From the NCBI GenBank assembly GCA_964610505.1, contig CAZSXU010000024.1:4861-68860 (forward strand): a DNA stretch of 64,000 nt. The letters are read 5' to 3'. A program made the position numbers and the translations under genes. This stretch comes from CAZSXU01 sp964610505. GTDB taxonomy: Bacteria; Arandabacterota; Arandabacteria; JAGLYR01. This document shows positions 52,391 through 61,145 of the stretch, in pieces. Position 1 is the stretch's first letter, and every line of letters begins with the position of its first letter. The notes under the pieces are model-generated. The model saw nothing but the letters and a program-made list of their open reading frames with translations. It searched no databases and was not told the origin of the DNA.

Positions 52391-53580
52391 GCATCGTCGG
52401 GCCGGAATGTGAAACCCCTGAGCGCGGGATGAGCAACGTGGAGATCTTCTGGAAGAGTATCAAGTCGAGCAGGGCCTACTCCTGTCTGGAGTGCGGCAAG
52501 TGTACGGCCTGCTGCCCGGTCTCCCGCTACAACGGGGTGTTCTCGCCGCGCCGTGTGGTGGCCGAGACGATCGAGGGAGGTGGGGAGGGCCTGATCTCGA
52601 ACGCCGCCCTTTGGGAATGTCTCACCTGTGGGATGTGTGAAGAACGCTGCCCGATGGACGTGCACTTCTCAGAGTTCATGAGGTCCCTCAGGACCGTCGC
52701 TCTGGATCGGGGATTCTCCTCGGTGCCGTCGCACGGAGGCGTGCTCCAGTCTCTGATGCGGATGATGGTGTCTCCCACGATGAAACAGGATCGGATGTGG
52801 TGGGTGACCGAGGATTTGGAGATCGAGTCGCGCGGGGAGATCCTCTACTTCGTCGGGTGTCTGCCCTATTTCGACGGTCTCTTCGCCCCGGATTTCAAGT
52901 TCAAACCTACGGACATCGCACAGGCGACGGTCCGGATTCTCAATGCGGCCGGAATCCAACCCGTGGTCGATCCCAACGAGCGGTGCTGCGGGCACGATCT
53001 CCTCTGGTCCGGAGACGAGAAGAACTTCAAGATGCTGGCAGAGCAGAACGTCGCAGCGATTCGGGAGACGGGGGCCTCGGTCGTGGTCACGGCCTGTGCG
53101 GAGTGCGCCTCGACGCTGAGAGACGTGTATCCGGCATACGTCGGTGCCCCGGGCTTCGAAGTGAAACACCTGGCGGAACTGGTGACCGAGCGATCGGGGG
53201 ACCTCTCCTTCAAGGAAGCCGCAGCAAGCGTGACCTTTCAGGATCCGTGTCGCTTGAGTCGGCATATGGGACTGAAGGACGCCCCCCGGCAGGCTTTGGA
53301 CCTCGTGCCCGGTCTCACACGGGTGGAAATGCTCCATTCCGGGTCGAACGCGATGTGCTGCGGTACCAGCGCCTGGATGAGCTGCGACCAGACATCCAAA
53401 CGCATTCAGGGCGACCGGTTGGCGGAAGCCGAGGACACGGGGGCGGACACCCTGGTGACCGCGTGTCCCAAGTGTCAGATCCATTTCCGGTGTGCCCTTT
53501 CCGACGGACAGACGAGTGGACAACCCCAGATGGATATCCAGGATCTGAGCGTTTTCCTGGCATCCTGCCTGCAGCGGTAG
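52387..53580 (+). CDS. Fused HdrC-HdrB-like (HdrD-type) iron-sulfur protein
   Basis: The GTG at 52387 overlaps the previous stop (GTGA) and gives 397 residues; the ATG at 52429 is an alternative. The N-terminal HdrC part has CLECGKCTACCPVSRYNGVF and CLTCGMCEERCPMDV, two [4Fe-4S] sites. The HdrB part has two CCG domains: FVGCLPYFDGLF with ERCCGHDLLWSGD and ACAECASTLRDVYP, then DPCRLSRHMG with NAMCCGTSAWMSC and ACPKCQIHF. In HdrB such domains hold the noncubane clusters where the disulfide is reduced. It sits between mvhD and the second hdrA and is probably the catalytic partner of HdrA. Confidence 0.9.
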   Translation: MSIVGPECETPERGMSNVEIFWKSIKSSRAYSCLECGKCTACCPVSRYNGVFSPRRVVAETIEGGGEGLISNAALWECLTCGMCEERCPMDVHFSEFMRSLRTVALDRGFSSVPSHGGVLQSLMRMMVSPTMKQDRMWWVTEDLEIESRGEILYFVGCLPYFDGLFAPDFKFKPTDIAQATVRILNAAGIQPVVDPNERCCGHDLLWSGDEKNFKMLAEQNVAAIRETGASVVVTACAECASTLRDVYPAYVGAPGFEVKHLAELVTERSGDLSFKEAAASVTFQDPCRLSRHMGLKDAPRQALDLVPGLTRVEMLHSGSNAMCCGTSAWMSCDQTSKRIQGDRLAEAEDTGADTLVTACPKCQIHFRCALSDGQTSGQPQMDIQDLSVFLASCLQR

Positions 53581-53601
53581 TTCAGCAGGAGGTGAATACG
53601 G

Positions 53602-56103
53602 ATGTTCGAGACGGCAAAGACAGACGGGATCAGGGTCGGCGTGTTCGTCTGCGATTGCGGACTGAATATCGCAGGCACCGTGGATACGGAGGCGGTGGCG
53701 GAATACTCCCAGACCCTGGACGACGTGGTCGCCGTGATCCGCAACAAGTATACCTGCGCCGACCCCGGGCAGAATGAGATCAAGAAGGCGATCGTCGAAC
53801 ACAACCTGAACCGTGTGGTCGTCGCCTCCTGCACGCCGAAGATCCACGAGCCGACGTTTCGAAACTGCGTGGCCGAGGCGGGACTCAATCCGTATCTCTT
53901 CGAGATGGCCAACATCCGGGAGCACGTGAGCTGGGTCCATCAAACCGAGAAGGAAGCCGCCACCCAGAAGGCAAAGGACATCGTCAGGTCCGCCGTGGCT
54001 CGGGCCCGGCTGCTGGAAGCCCAGACCGAGGCAGAGGTGAAGGTCACACAGGCGGCCCTGGTCATCGGTGGGGGGGTGGCGGGAATCCAGGCGGCGCTGG
54101 ATCTGGCCGACTCCGGCCATACGGTCTACCTGGTGGAGAAAGAGCCGACGATCGGCGGAATTATGGCCGCCCTCGACAAAACCTATCCGACCATGGACTG
54201 CTCCATATGAATTCTCGGTCCGAAAATGATGGATGCCGGTCGGCATCCCAGGATCCGGCTTCTGGCCAACAGCGAAGTCACCGACGTCAAGGGATACATC
54301 GGGAATTTCACGGTGACGATCAGGCGCAAGGCCCGCTACGTGGACGAGACCGAATGTACCGCTTGCTCGGAATGCGCCAAGGTCTGTCCGGTTGCGGTGC
54401 CGGATGAGTACCAGCAGGGATTCTCCTCACGGAAGGCAATCTATATTCCTTTCCCTCAGTCTGTTCCGTCCTCCTACATCATCGACATGGAGAGCTGCCT
54501 CGGGAATAACCCCATCGCCTGCGGGAAATGCCTGGAAGCGTGTGACAAGGACTGCATCGACTTCGACGCCAAGGACGAGTTCATGGAGGTCGAAGTCGGG
54601 ACCGTCATCGCCGCCACCGGGATGGATGTATTCGACCCGTCCGGCCTGGATGAATACGGGTACGGCAAGTATGAGAACGTGATCACGAGCATGGAGTTCG
54701 AGCGGTTGATCTGCGCGGGAGGGCCCACGGAGGGACACTTCATCCGGCCGAGCGACCGGAAGCTGCCGATGAGAATCGGATTCGTCCAGTGCGTCGGCTC
54801 CCGGTCCGAGAGAGGGGGCGTCCCGTACTGCGGCAACATCTGCTGCATGAACACCATCAAGGATACCCTTCTGCTGGCGGATCACTACCCGGACGTGGAA
54901 TCCACGGTGTTCTACATGGACATTCGAGCTTTCGGGAAGGGATTCGAAGAGCTCTACCGGCGAAGCAAGGAGGAAGGGGTCCGCTACATTCGAGGCCTTC
55001 CGGGGGAGATCCTGGAGGATCCCAAGACCCGGAACCTCCGCGTGCGGGTGGAGAACACCACGGCCGGACGCCTGGAAGAGCACGAGCTGGACATGGTGGT
55101 CCTCTCGGTGGGAGTGATTCCCCGTCACGATTCTCCCGCCATTCGCCAGCTGCTGACCCTCTCGAAGACGGCGGACGGTTTTCTCATGGAATCGCACCCG
55201 AAGCTGAAGCCCGTGGATGCCCCGACCCGGGGTGTATTCTTCGCCGGTTGCGCCGAGTATCCCAAGGACGTCAAGGATAGCGTGACGCAGGCGTCCGCTT
55301 CCGCTGCCCGCGCGGAGATTCTGCTCAACCAGGGGAAGGTGACCATCGAGGCCATCACGTCGAGGATCGACGCCGAGAAGTGCATCTTCTGCGGCCGGTG
55401 CGCGAAAGTCTGTCCGTATAACGCCATCACCCAGCCCGATCGGAAGAAGAAACTGTTGCCCATGGTGGTGGAGGCTGCGTGTGCCGGGTGTGGAACCTGT
55501 GCGGCCGAGTGCCCGACGGATGCCATTGCGATGCGGCATTTCACGGACGAGCAGATCCTGGCTCAGATCGATGCCTATCTGGCGGAGAAACCGGAAGAGC
55601 AGATTGTCATCTTCGCGTGCAACTGGTGTTCGTACCCGGGTTCGGACCTGGCCGGGACCTCGAGAATTCAGTATCCGACGCACGGCCGAGTGATCCGCAC
55701 GATGTGTTCGGGGCGCGTGGACGAGAAATTCGTTCTCCGCGCCTTTGAGCTGGGGGCGCCGCTGGTGCTCGTGTCGGGGTGTCATTTCTCCGATTGCCAC
55801 TACATCAGCGCCGTGCAGTGGACGCAGGCGCGAATCGAGAAGCTCTGGGACAAGCTCGAAAAGCTGGGCATCCGCCCCGAAAGGCTCCAGCTGGAGTGGA
55901 TCAGCGCGGCGCAGGGCCAGAGATGGGCCGAAACGATGAAGGCCCTGGAGGATCTGCGTGGGAAGGTGACGAGGGAGGAGATTCAGGAAACCCGGAAGAT
56001 CCTGACGGATCTCCGGGCGAAAAAGGGTGCGGGAAAGACGAAAGCCAAGGCCAAGGCCAAAACCAAGGCGAAGGCCAAGGCTAAAACCGGCACGTCGGAG
56101 TGA
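53602..56103 (+). CDS. hdrA: HdrA-MvhD fusion protein, selenoprotein, with Lys/Ala-rich tail
   Basis: A strong AGGAGGTGAATACGG precedes the ATG. The TGA at 54208-54210 is in frame in the motif TYPTMDCSI-Sec-ILGPKMMDAGRHPRI; read through, the protein has 833 residues with Sec203. Order: HdrA N-terminal domain (VGVFVCDCGLNIAGTVDTEA), FAD module (VIGGGVAGIQAALDLADSGH), ferredoxin insert (CTACSECAKVCPVAVPDEY), two terminal ferredoxin motifs (CIFCGRCAKVCPYNAIT, CAGCGTCAAECPTDA), then a full MvhD domain (FACNWCSYPGSDLAGTSRIQ, CSGRVDEKFVLRAFELGA, GCHFSDCHYIS). The last ~45 residues are a charged helix ending in a KTKAKAKAKTKAKAKAKTG tail. HdrA-MvhD fusions are known in bacteria and archaea. The lysine-rich tail is unusual. 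Confidence 0.94.
54208..54248 (+). promoter_or_regulatory. UGA and probable SECIS hairpin of hdrA-2
   Basis: GGATGCC-GGTC-GGCATCC at 54231-54248 forms the same 7-bp stem with a GGTC loop, 27 bases from the UGA, as in hdrA-1. From TGAATTCTCGGTCC onward the two genes are almost identical for 41 bases, more than in the flanking coding sequence. Confidence 0.75.
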
Positions 56104-56112
56104 GGGAGAACC

Positions 56113-56259
56113 GTGGCGGACGAAGCGGATTTCAAGTGCCTCCGGTGTGGGGCGGATCTGAAGTTCCCCTACACGGAAGGAGAGGGGCCCAAAGAGCGGG
56201 CCTGCCCGAAATGTAAGAGCAACAGTGTGCGCCGGATCAAGAAAAAGAAAGACGAATAG
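56113..56259 (+). CDS. Small zinc-ribbon protein in the kor-hdr operon
   Basis: A GTG at 56113 follows GAGGGAGAACC, nine bases after the hdrA-2 stop. The 48-residue product reads MADEADFKCLRCGADLKFPY, then TEGEGPKERACPKCKSNSVR, and ends RIKKKKDE. Two CxxC pairs (CLRC, CPKC) make a rubredoxin- or zinc-ribbon-like knuckle, and the tail is basic. It could bind zinc or a single iron. Tight linkage to hdrA-2 suggests an accessory or assembly role for the complex, but no named family is recognised. Confidence 0.7.
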   Translation: MADEADFKCLRCGADLKFPYTEGEGPKERACPKCKSNSVRRIKKKKDE

Positions 56260-56297
56260 CGGCTCAGCTGCTGCTGCGGGTGGACCGATACGCATAT

Positions 56298-56451
56298 CGG
56301 AGGGCGAACCTGAGGGATCGCCCTCCGCGCTGTCGGGGCGAACGGGCGGCAGCCCCCACCCCGAACCACAGATTAGCTGCCTCGCAAACGAGGCGGCGCA
56401 CAGATTGCGCAGATTCAAATGTGCATGGAGGCAAGAACCGGCCTCCATGCA
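56298..56451. repeat. Hairpins and CCACAGATT-type units after the zinc-ribbon gene
   Basis: Three perfect hairpins lie here: CGGAGGGCGA/TCGCCCTCCG with a 10-base loop (56298-56327), GCCTCG-caaa-CGAGGC (56379-56394) inserted within CCACAGATTA...GCACAGATTGCGCAGATTC, and TGCATGGAGGC/GCCTCCATGCA with an 8-base loop (56422-56451). The first may weaken or end transcription before the nucleotidyltransferase gene. Confidence 0.65.
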
Positions 56452-56520
56452 GCAGCTATTCCCTTCGTGCTCTTCGTGATTCCGACTTTGGGTTCCGGCC
56501 GTAGCGGTTGAGGGTCGCCG

Positions 56521-59500
56521 ATGGACGCGCTCGCCATCCTGAAAGACCGGGCCTCGATTCTGGGCAATCACAACCAGAAATACATCCGGACCATCGAGAC
56601 GTTCGAAGACCGCCTCACGCGGCGGCTTGAGCTTCGAGGGGTTCGCGATAAGGTCCATCTCTATCGCGACGCACCGAATCCGGGTCCCGAGATGGACGCG
56701 ATCGTCTCGGTGTCCGACGACGGACAGGACGTTCTCGATTTCCTCGGTTGCTATTACGCCTTCCGCTTCCTGGGGATGAATCTGGGGTTGTTGGACGCCC
56801 TTCACCTGGATCTCCTCTCGGAAGACGATCGCCCTTCGGTCTTGTTCCGACAATTCATGAAACAGTCCGGGACGGAATTCCGGATGCTGACCACGCATTA
56901 CATGCAAAGGCTTCTGGACCTTTTCGTCGGCCGGGGAGAGGTGCCGGAATTCGTGCTTCTGGGTACGGGAACCCGGGCGGATCAGGACGATATCGACGTG
57001 GGGGTCGTGGTGAGTGGAGAGGGCGACCGGGACTGCCTGGATCGCGCCATCGGGCGGCTCCGGACGGAAATGCTGCGCCGGGCCAGCTGCCTTCATTTCC
57101 ATCTCTCCGAACACGTCGGAACTCGGGTGTACTCGGCCACGATCGAGGAGTACCAAACCCTGCTGGCCAAACGGATCCACGATTTCGTTATCATTAGCGA
57201 GATGCTGGGCGCGGCGCACATCCTGGGCAGCCGCCGGTTGTTCGAGGTGTTTCAGAGGGACGTGACGGACCGGTACTACTACCGGTTCGGGGAGAACATC
57301 TATCACGAGGGATTTCTCCGCGGCATCGTAGGTGAAATCCGTGCACTGGTCGCGCATCCGGTGCAGCTGGAGTCCATCCACCCGAAGAACGATGGGCTGA
57401 GGATGATCAAGGGGCTCATCGCCGCGATGAAGACCATCTTCGGCGTGCAGAAGGTCAATGCCTGGGACATTCTCGATGACCTCAGGGTCCGGGACGCCGA
57501 CAACGCCCAGATCTACGAACAGCTGGATGAGGCGCTGACCTTCCTGGAGATCTTCCGGCACATCTATCAGCTCCTGGTGGTGCAGGAAGAGGACATTCCC
57601 CTCAGAGATGAGAACATCCGGCAGAATCTCCAGGTTGTCGCTACCCGCATGGGATACCACGACGTGGGGATCGTAAAGGCCTGGAATCACCTGGTCATCC
57701 ACTACAACGAACATGTGAAACTCGCCCGGGAGGCGGTGACCGCCCTCATGCCTGACTTGACCGCGCACCTGGGGGAGTTCTCGATCTTCAGCTCGATGGC
57801 CCAGACGGCCAACCTCTCGGACGTGGCTGAGAACGTGAAGCAGAACCTGGCGGTGGGCTTCATCTCCGAAGCGGCGTTCTTCGGCGGAACGCGTTATTGG
57901 GACGACGTTCTGACCCGCCTGGAGGAAGAGAGCGGCCGGGTCCTGGGCCGATTCGTGGCGGACATAGCGGTTCTTGACAAACGCGTGCGAACCCAGCTTC
58001 TTCGGCGCTACGCCACCTGCGCAGGGTTCGCGCCCTATTCCATCCTGCGACTCCTCGTCGTCGTCAAGAGATACCGGGGGCACCCGGAGTCGGGCGCGAT
58101 CTTTGAGGAGCTCACCCGCTTCGTTCTCGAGGAACTGAAACCGAGAGCCAACACGCCCACCCGGTTCTGCATGCTGTTCTACCTCTACCCGGAAGTCATG
58201 AACGGTTTCCTGGATCTCTGCTCCGACGAGGACCGCCTCCGGGTGAGGGAGCTGGTCCAGGGCCCCATCCACAGCGAGGAGTTCGTCGGTGTCCGGGAGG
58301 CCCTTCTCTACCTCTGCGATCTTCATATTCAATCGAGCCGCGCCTTCAAGCGGCAGATCATGAGCGTGGTCAAACGCCATCCGACAGTGCTCCATCATCT
58401 CCACGATTTCGACCGGCTGTGGGGCATGGCCCGGGGGTACTTCGCGGAGAGCCAGAGGATGCCCCAATTCAGGCGGCGAAAGGAGCTGTTGGGCGATTAT
58501 TACGATCTCTCCTACCTGACCGTGGCGCTGGAAACCCTGGAGGGGAAGCCGATCGAGGACATCAATGCCCGGTTCACGGAGTTCTCGGACAACTACGTTC
58601 AGGTCCTCTTTGACATCTGCAGGCAGGAGGTCGAGGAGGAGTCCGGAGAACCCGTGGCGACGCGTGATTTGCTGGCCGTCTACGCAGCGGGGGGGAACGC
58701 GAGGGAACAGGCCTTCGACGACGATTACGACATGTTCTTCGTGCTCAATTCCACGGACGAGGATGTCCGGATGCACTGCAACCGAATCGCTGGCAAGATG
58801 AACAGCGAGATCGGCAAGAGAGGCATCCTGCCCCACTATCGTCTGGCGGACCACTTCGGTCACTACGTGACGCTGGCGTCCGAGATTGAAGAACTTCTGA
58901 CCTCGGAGAGCGAGGACGTGTTTGTGGATCAGTCACAGATCCTCGGATCGAGAATGGTGGTGGGCAGCCGAAAATTCGCGGAAAACTTCGAAGAGCACGT
59001 GATCGGCCCCCTCATCTTCCGGGACTCTGAGCGGTACGCGAAGCACATGATCAAGGAAATCCGATCGCGGCACGGGGAAGAGTCCCCCGGCGCACCCTGC
59101 CTGGACGTCAAGGAGTGCGCGGGCGGGCTCCGAGACATCGAGATGATGCTCCTGGTTCTCAAGGCTCGGTACGGCGTCCGGATGCATCTGGGGGAGAAGT
59201 TCGTCGATCTCATGGTGGACATCGCCAAGGATCACGCGTCGGAGGTCCGGCTGCTCAGGGACGGACTGTATTTCCTGAAAAGTCTCCGGGACATCCATCG
59301 GTTGACCGTGGGGAACGACGATTTCATTCAGGAGGGCTCCTTCGTCGCCGGCGCTCGGGCGATGGGGCGGAAGAAGAGCGACGGCACGTACGACTCGGAG
59401 AGCGTGGCCGAGAAATTCATCGAATGGACGCAGGTCGTCAGTCGGACGATTCGCGAACTCATCTCGTCTCTGGAGCGGGAGGAGCCGGACCTTCTGAGCC

Positions 59501-59835
59501 TCCTGGCCTCCGTGGGATTCGATTTCCGGGGTAAGGTGGAGCACATGATCGCCAGTGGGATGAGCGACGATTGCATTCTGTGCGGCGTGTGTCTCGAGAC
59601 CTGCCCGGTGGCCCGCGACCTGCCCGACTTTAACCCGGGCGAAATCCTCCGGCAGGCGCTCTTTCAGCGGAGCTGCGATCTGGCCACTCCGGACTCCGCC
59701 TGCTGGCGATGCAAGACCTGCTACGAGTGCTACGGAGTCTGCCCTCTGCCCGTGTGTCCCATGGAAGTGATGTTCGCCATCAAGAAGTACGTGTGCCGGA
59801 TGAAGGGCATTCCGCCCGAGGTGAGCGCGGGGTAG
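56521..59835 (+). CDS. Tandem GlnE/GlnD-like nucleotidyltransferase fused to an HdrC-type [4Fe-4S] domain
   Basis: This is a 1104-residue protein. Module 1 has a nucleotidyltransferase-like strand LLGTGTRADQDDIDVGVVV (Asp156, Asp157, Asp159) and, 130 residues on, a worn partner motif HPKNDGLRMIKGLI. Module 2 is more canonical: YAAGGNAREQAFDDDYDMFF (Asp733-735, Asp737) and KECAGGLRDIEMMLLVLKAR (868-874), with the GlnE/GlnD spacing. Such enzymes transfer AMP or UMP to a protein or act on nucleotides. The last ~90 residues are an HdrC domain: CILCGVCLETCPVARDLPDF (Cys1018-1028), NPGEILRQALF and CWRCKTCYECYGVCPLPVCP (Cys1061-1074). The fusion and its place at the end of a kor-hdr operon suggest redox-linked regulation of the complex or its partner. 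I know no described protein of this make-up. Confidence 0.82.
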   Translation: MDALAILKDRASILGNHNQKYIRTIETFEDRLTRRLELRGVRDKVHLYRDAPNPGPEMDAIVSVSDDGQDVLDFLGCYYAFRFLGMNLGLLDALHLDLLSEDDRPSVLFRQFMKQSGTEFRMLTTHYMQRLLDLFVGRGEVPEFVLLGTGTRADQDDIDVGVVVSGEGDRDCLDRAIGRLRTEMLRRASCLHFHLSEHVGTRVYSATIEEYQTLLAKRIHDFVIISEMLGAAHILGSRRLFEVFQRDVTDRYYYRFGENIYHEGFLRGIVGEIRALVAHPVQLESIHPKNDGLRMIKGLIAAMKTIFGVQKVNAWDILDDLRVRDADNAQIYEQLDEALTFLEIFRHIYQLLVVQEEDIPLRDENIRQNLQVVATRMGYHDVGIVKAWNHLVIHYNEHVKLAREAVTALMPDLTAHLGEFSIFSSMAQTANLSDVAENVKQNLAVGFISEAAFFGGTRYWDDVLTRLEEESGRVLGRFVADIAVLDKRVRTQLLRRYATCAGFAPYSILRLLVVVKRYRGHPESGAIFEELTRFVLEELKPRANTPTRFCMLFYLYPEVMNGFLDLCSDEDRLRVRELVQGPIHSEEFVGVREALLYLCDLHIQSSRAFKRQIMSVVKRHPTVLHHLHDFDRLWGMARGYFAESQRMPQFRRRKELLGDYYDLSYLTVALETLEGKPIEDINARFTEFSDNYVQVLFDICRQEVEEESGEPVATRDLLAVYAAGGNAREQAFDDDYDMFFVLNSTDEDVRMHCNRIAGKMNSEIGKRGILPHYRLADHFGHYVTLASEIEELLTSESEDVFVDQSQILGSRMVVGSRKFAENFEEHVIGPLIFRDSERYAKHMIKEIRSRHGEESPGAPCLDVKECAGGLRDIEMMLLVLKARYGVRMHLGEKFVDLMVDIAKDHASEVRLLRDGLYFLKSLRDIHRLTVGNDDFIQEGSFVAGARAMGRKKSDGTYDSESVAEKFIEWTQVVSRTIRELISSLEREEPDLLSLLASVGFDFRGKVEHMIASGMSDDCILCGVCLETCPVARDLPDFNPGEILRQALFQRSCDLATPDSACWRCKTCYECYGVCPLPVCPMEVMFAIKKYVCRMKGIPPEVSAG

Positions 59836-59859
59836 CCGACAAGGCGGAAAACCCGAACC

Positions 59860-60243
59860 CTAGCCACAGATTTCACAGATTTGCACAGATGGGAAATGCC
59901 GGCACCGAGCGCGCCGCGCCCCCGGTGTTCTTATCGGTTACCCCGTTGCCGTGTCACCCGCCACTCGTCACTCGTCACGTGTTACTGGATCTCTCACACA
60001 GCCCAAGAAGGTCCCAGATCACGTAGGGAGCAGAGAATGCGAGAGGGTCTTTCGTCGGGCGCGAGTGGACGCGCCCAACGCTTGAGGCGCCGGATCATCG
60101 ATCCGACCCCTCAAGTGGGTTTCCCGATTTTCAATCTGTGGACATCTGTGAAATCTGTGGCTGAAGGTTCTTTCCGCCTTGCATCTGCGTAATCTGCGGA
60201 AGGAAGTGGTTTCGCCTTTGAATCTGAGCAATCTGTGGTTGCT
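59860..60243. repeat. Repeat-rich gap between the two convergent kor-hdr operons
   Basis: CCACAGATTTCACAGATTTG (59864-59883) faces CATCTGTGAAATCTGTGGC (60144-60162) in inverse orientation. Further TCTGCGTAATCTGCGG and ATCTGAGCAATCTGTGG units run to 60239, close to the hdrB stop codon at 60251. CACTCGTCACTCGTCACGTG lies at 59963-59982. No gene is seen in the 415 bases. Confidence 0.7.
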
Positions 60244-60250
60244 CTTTTCC

Positions 60251-61132
60251 CTACGCCGCGGCCAACCCCAGCTTCTCCAGGATCGGATTCATCTTGACCT
60301 TGTGAAACTGGAACCCGAGGTCTTTCGGCCCGAGCCCCTGGGCGAGACCCAGGAGCTGGAAGTAGTACACGATGGGGATACTGAACTTCCGCTCGAACCG
60401 CTTAGAGAGGCGCAGCTGGCCCAGGTCGAACTCGTCGAAGCACGTGGGACAGATGAGCCCCATGCAATCCGCGTGGACCGCCGTGATCTGATCCAGGATG
60501 TCCCGGGTCATCTCGGCCGGAATGTCGTCCGACATGCAGGCCTTGCCGCAGCAGAGGAGGTTGTCTCCGTGTTTGACCGGAATGGCCCCGACGGCGCGCA
60601 CCAGATCCTCCAGGATGGTCGGATCGTTCGGGTCGTCCACCCGCATGATCTTGCTGGGTTTCAACAGGTGGCAGCCGTAGTGAATCGCGACGACCAGGTT
60701 GTCCAGAGGCCGGGTGACGGACTCCGCCACCTGCTCCAGCCCCACATCGTCCCGGAGAACGGTGACGATATGACGGACGGAGATCTCGCCTCCGTAGGAT
60801 TTCCCGATCTTCTTGAGGCGCAGATTGACCTCGTCGCGAAGCGCCGGGTTTTCCTTTAGGAGATGGTTGGCCTCGCTCAAGGTGGCGGTGCACCCGCTAC
60901 ACATCGTGATGAGATCCAGACCGGCCTCCTCGGCGATGCACAGATTGCGGGCGGCCAGTGTCAGCCAGGTGAGCTTGTCGCCCGCCTTGAAGTAGATCGG
61001 GTCGGGGCAGCAGCTGAATCCCTCCAGGTCCACCAGCTCCATCCCGAGGGCGGGCGCCGTCTTGCGGACCGCGGCCTCGAACTGCGGATATTTGAGGGAG
61101 ATCATGCAGCCGTAGAAGGGCGCGTAGCGCAT
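60251..61132 (-). CDS. hdrB: HdrB-like heterodisulfide reductase subunit
   Basis: The ATG at 61132 follows AGAGGAGTGACCGCT and gives 293 residues. It has the HdrB signatures: YAPFYGCMISLKYPQFEAAV, GFSCCPDPIYF, TMCSGCTATLSEANHLL for the first CCG domain, and IHYGCHLLKPSKIM, NLLCCGKACMSDD and ICPTCFDEFDLGQ for the second. These cysteines carry the two noncubane [4Fe-4S] clusters that cleave disulfides in methanogen HdrB. No methanogen-type CoM/CoB is expected in this bacterium, so the real disulfide or other substrate is unknown. It is last in the minus-strand operon, 13 bases after hdrC. Confidence 0.93.
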   Translation of the reverse strand: MRYAPFYGCMISLKYPQFEAAVRKTAPALGMELVDLEGFSCCPDPIYFKAGDKLTWLTLAARNLCIAEEAGLDLITMCSGCTATLSEANHLLKENPALRDEVNLRLKKIGKSYGGEISVRHIVTVLRDDVGLEQVAESVTRPLDNLVVAIHYGCHLLKPSKIMRVDDPNDPTILEDLVRAVGAIPVKHGDNLLCCGKACMSDDIPAEMTRDILDQITAVHADCMGLICPTCFDEFDLGQLRLSKRFERKFSIPIVYYFQLLGLAQGLGPKDLGFQFHKVKMNPILEKLGLAAA

Positions 61133-61145
61133 AGCGGTCACTCCT

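Noticed and set aside
54427..58863. A 1478-codon open frame on the minus strand opposite hdrA-2 and the nucleotidyltransferase gene
   Set aside because: It has no family motif, runs antisense to two clearly coding genes, and its residue pattern (rich in Val, His, Arg, Asp and Leu) is what reversed GC-rich codons give. Long antisense frames of this kind also occur opposite other genes here (4060-5748, 50540-52084, 31190-32473).
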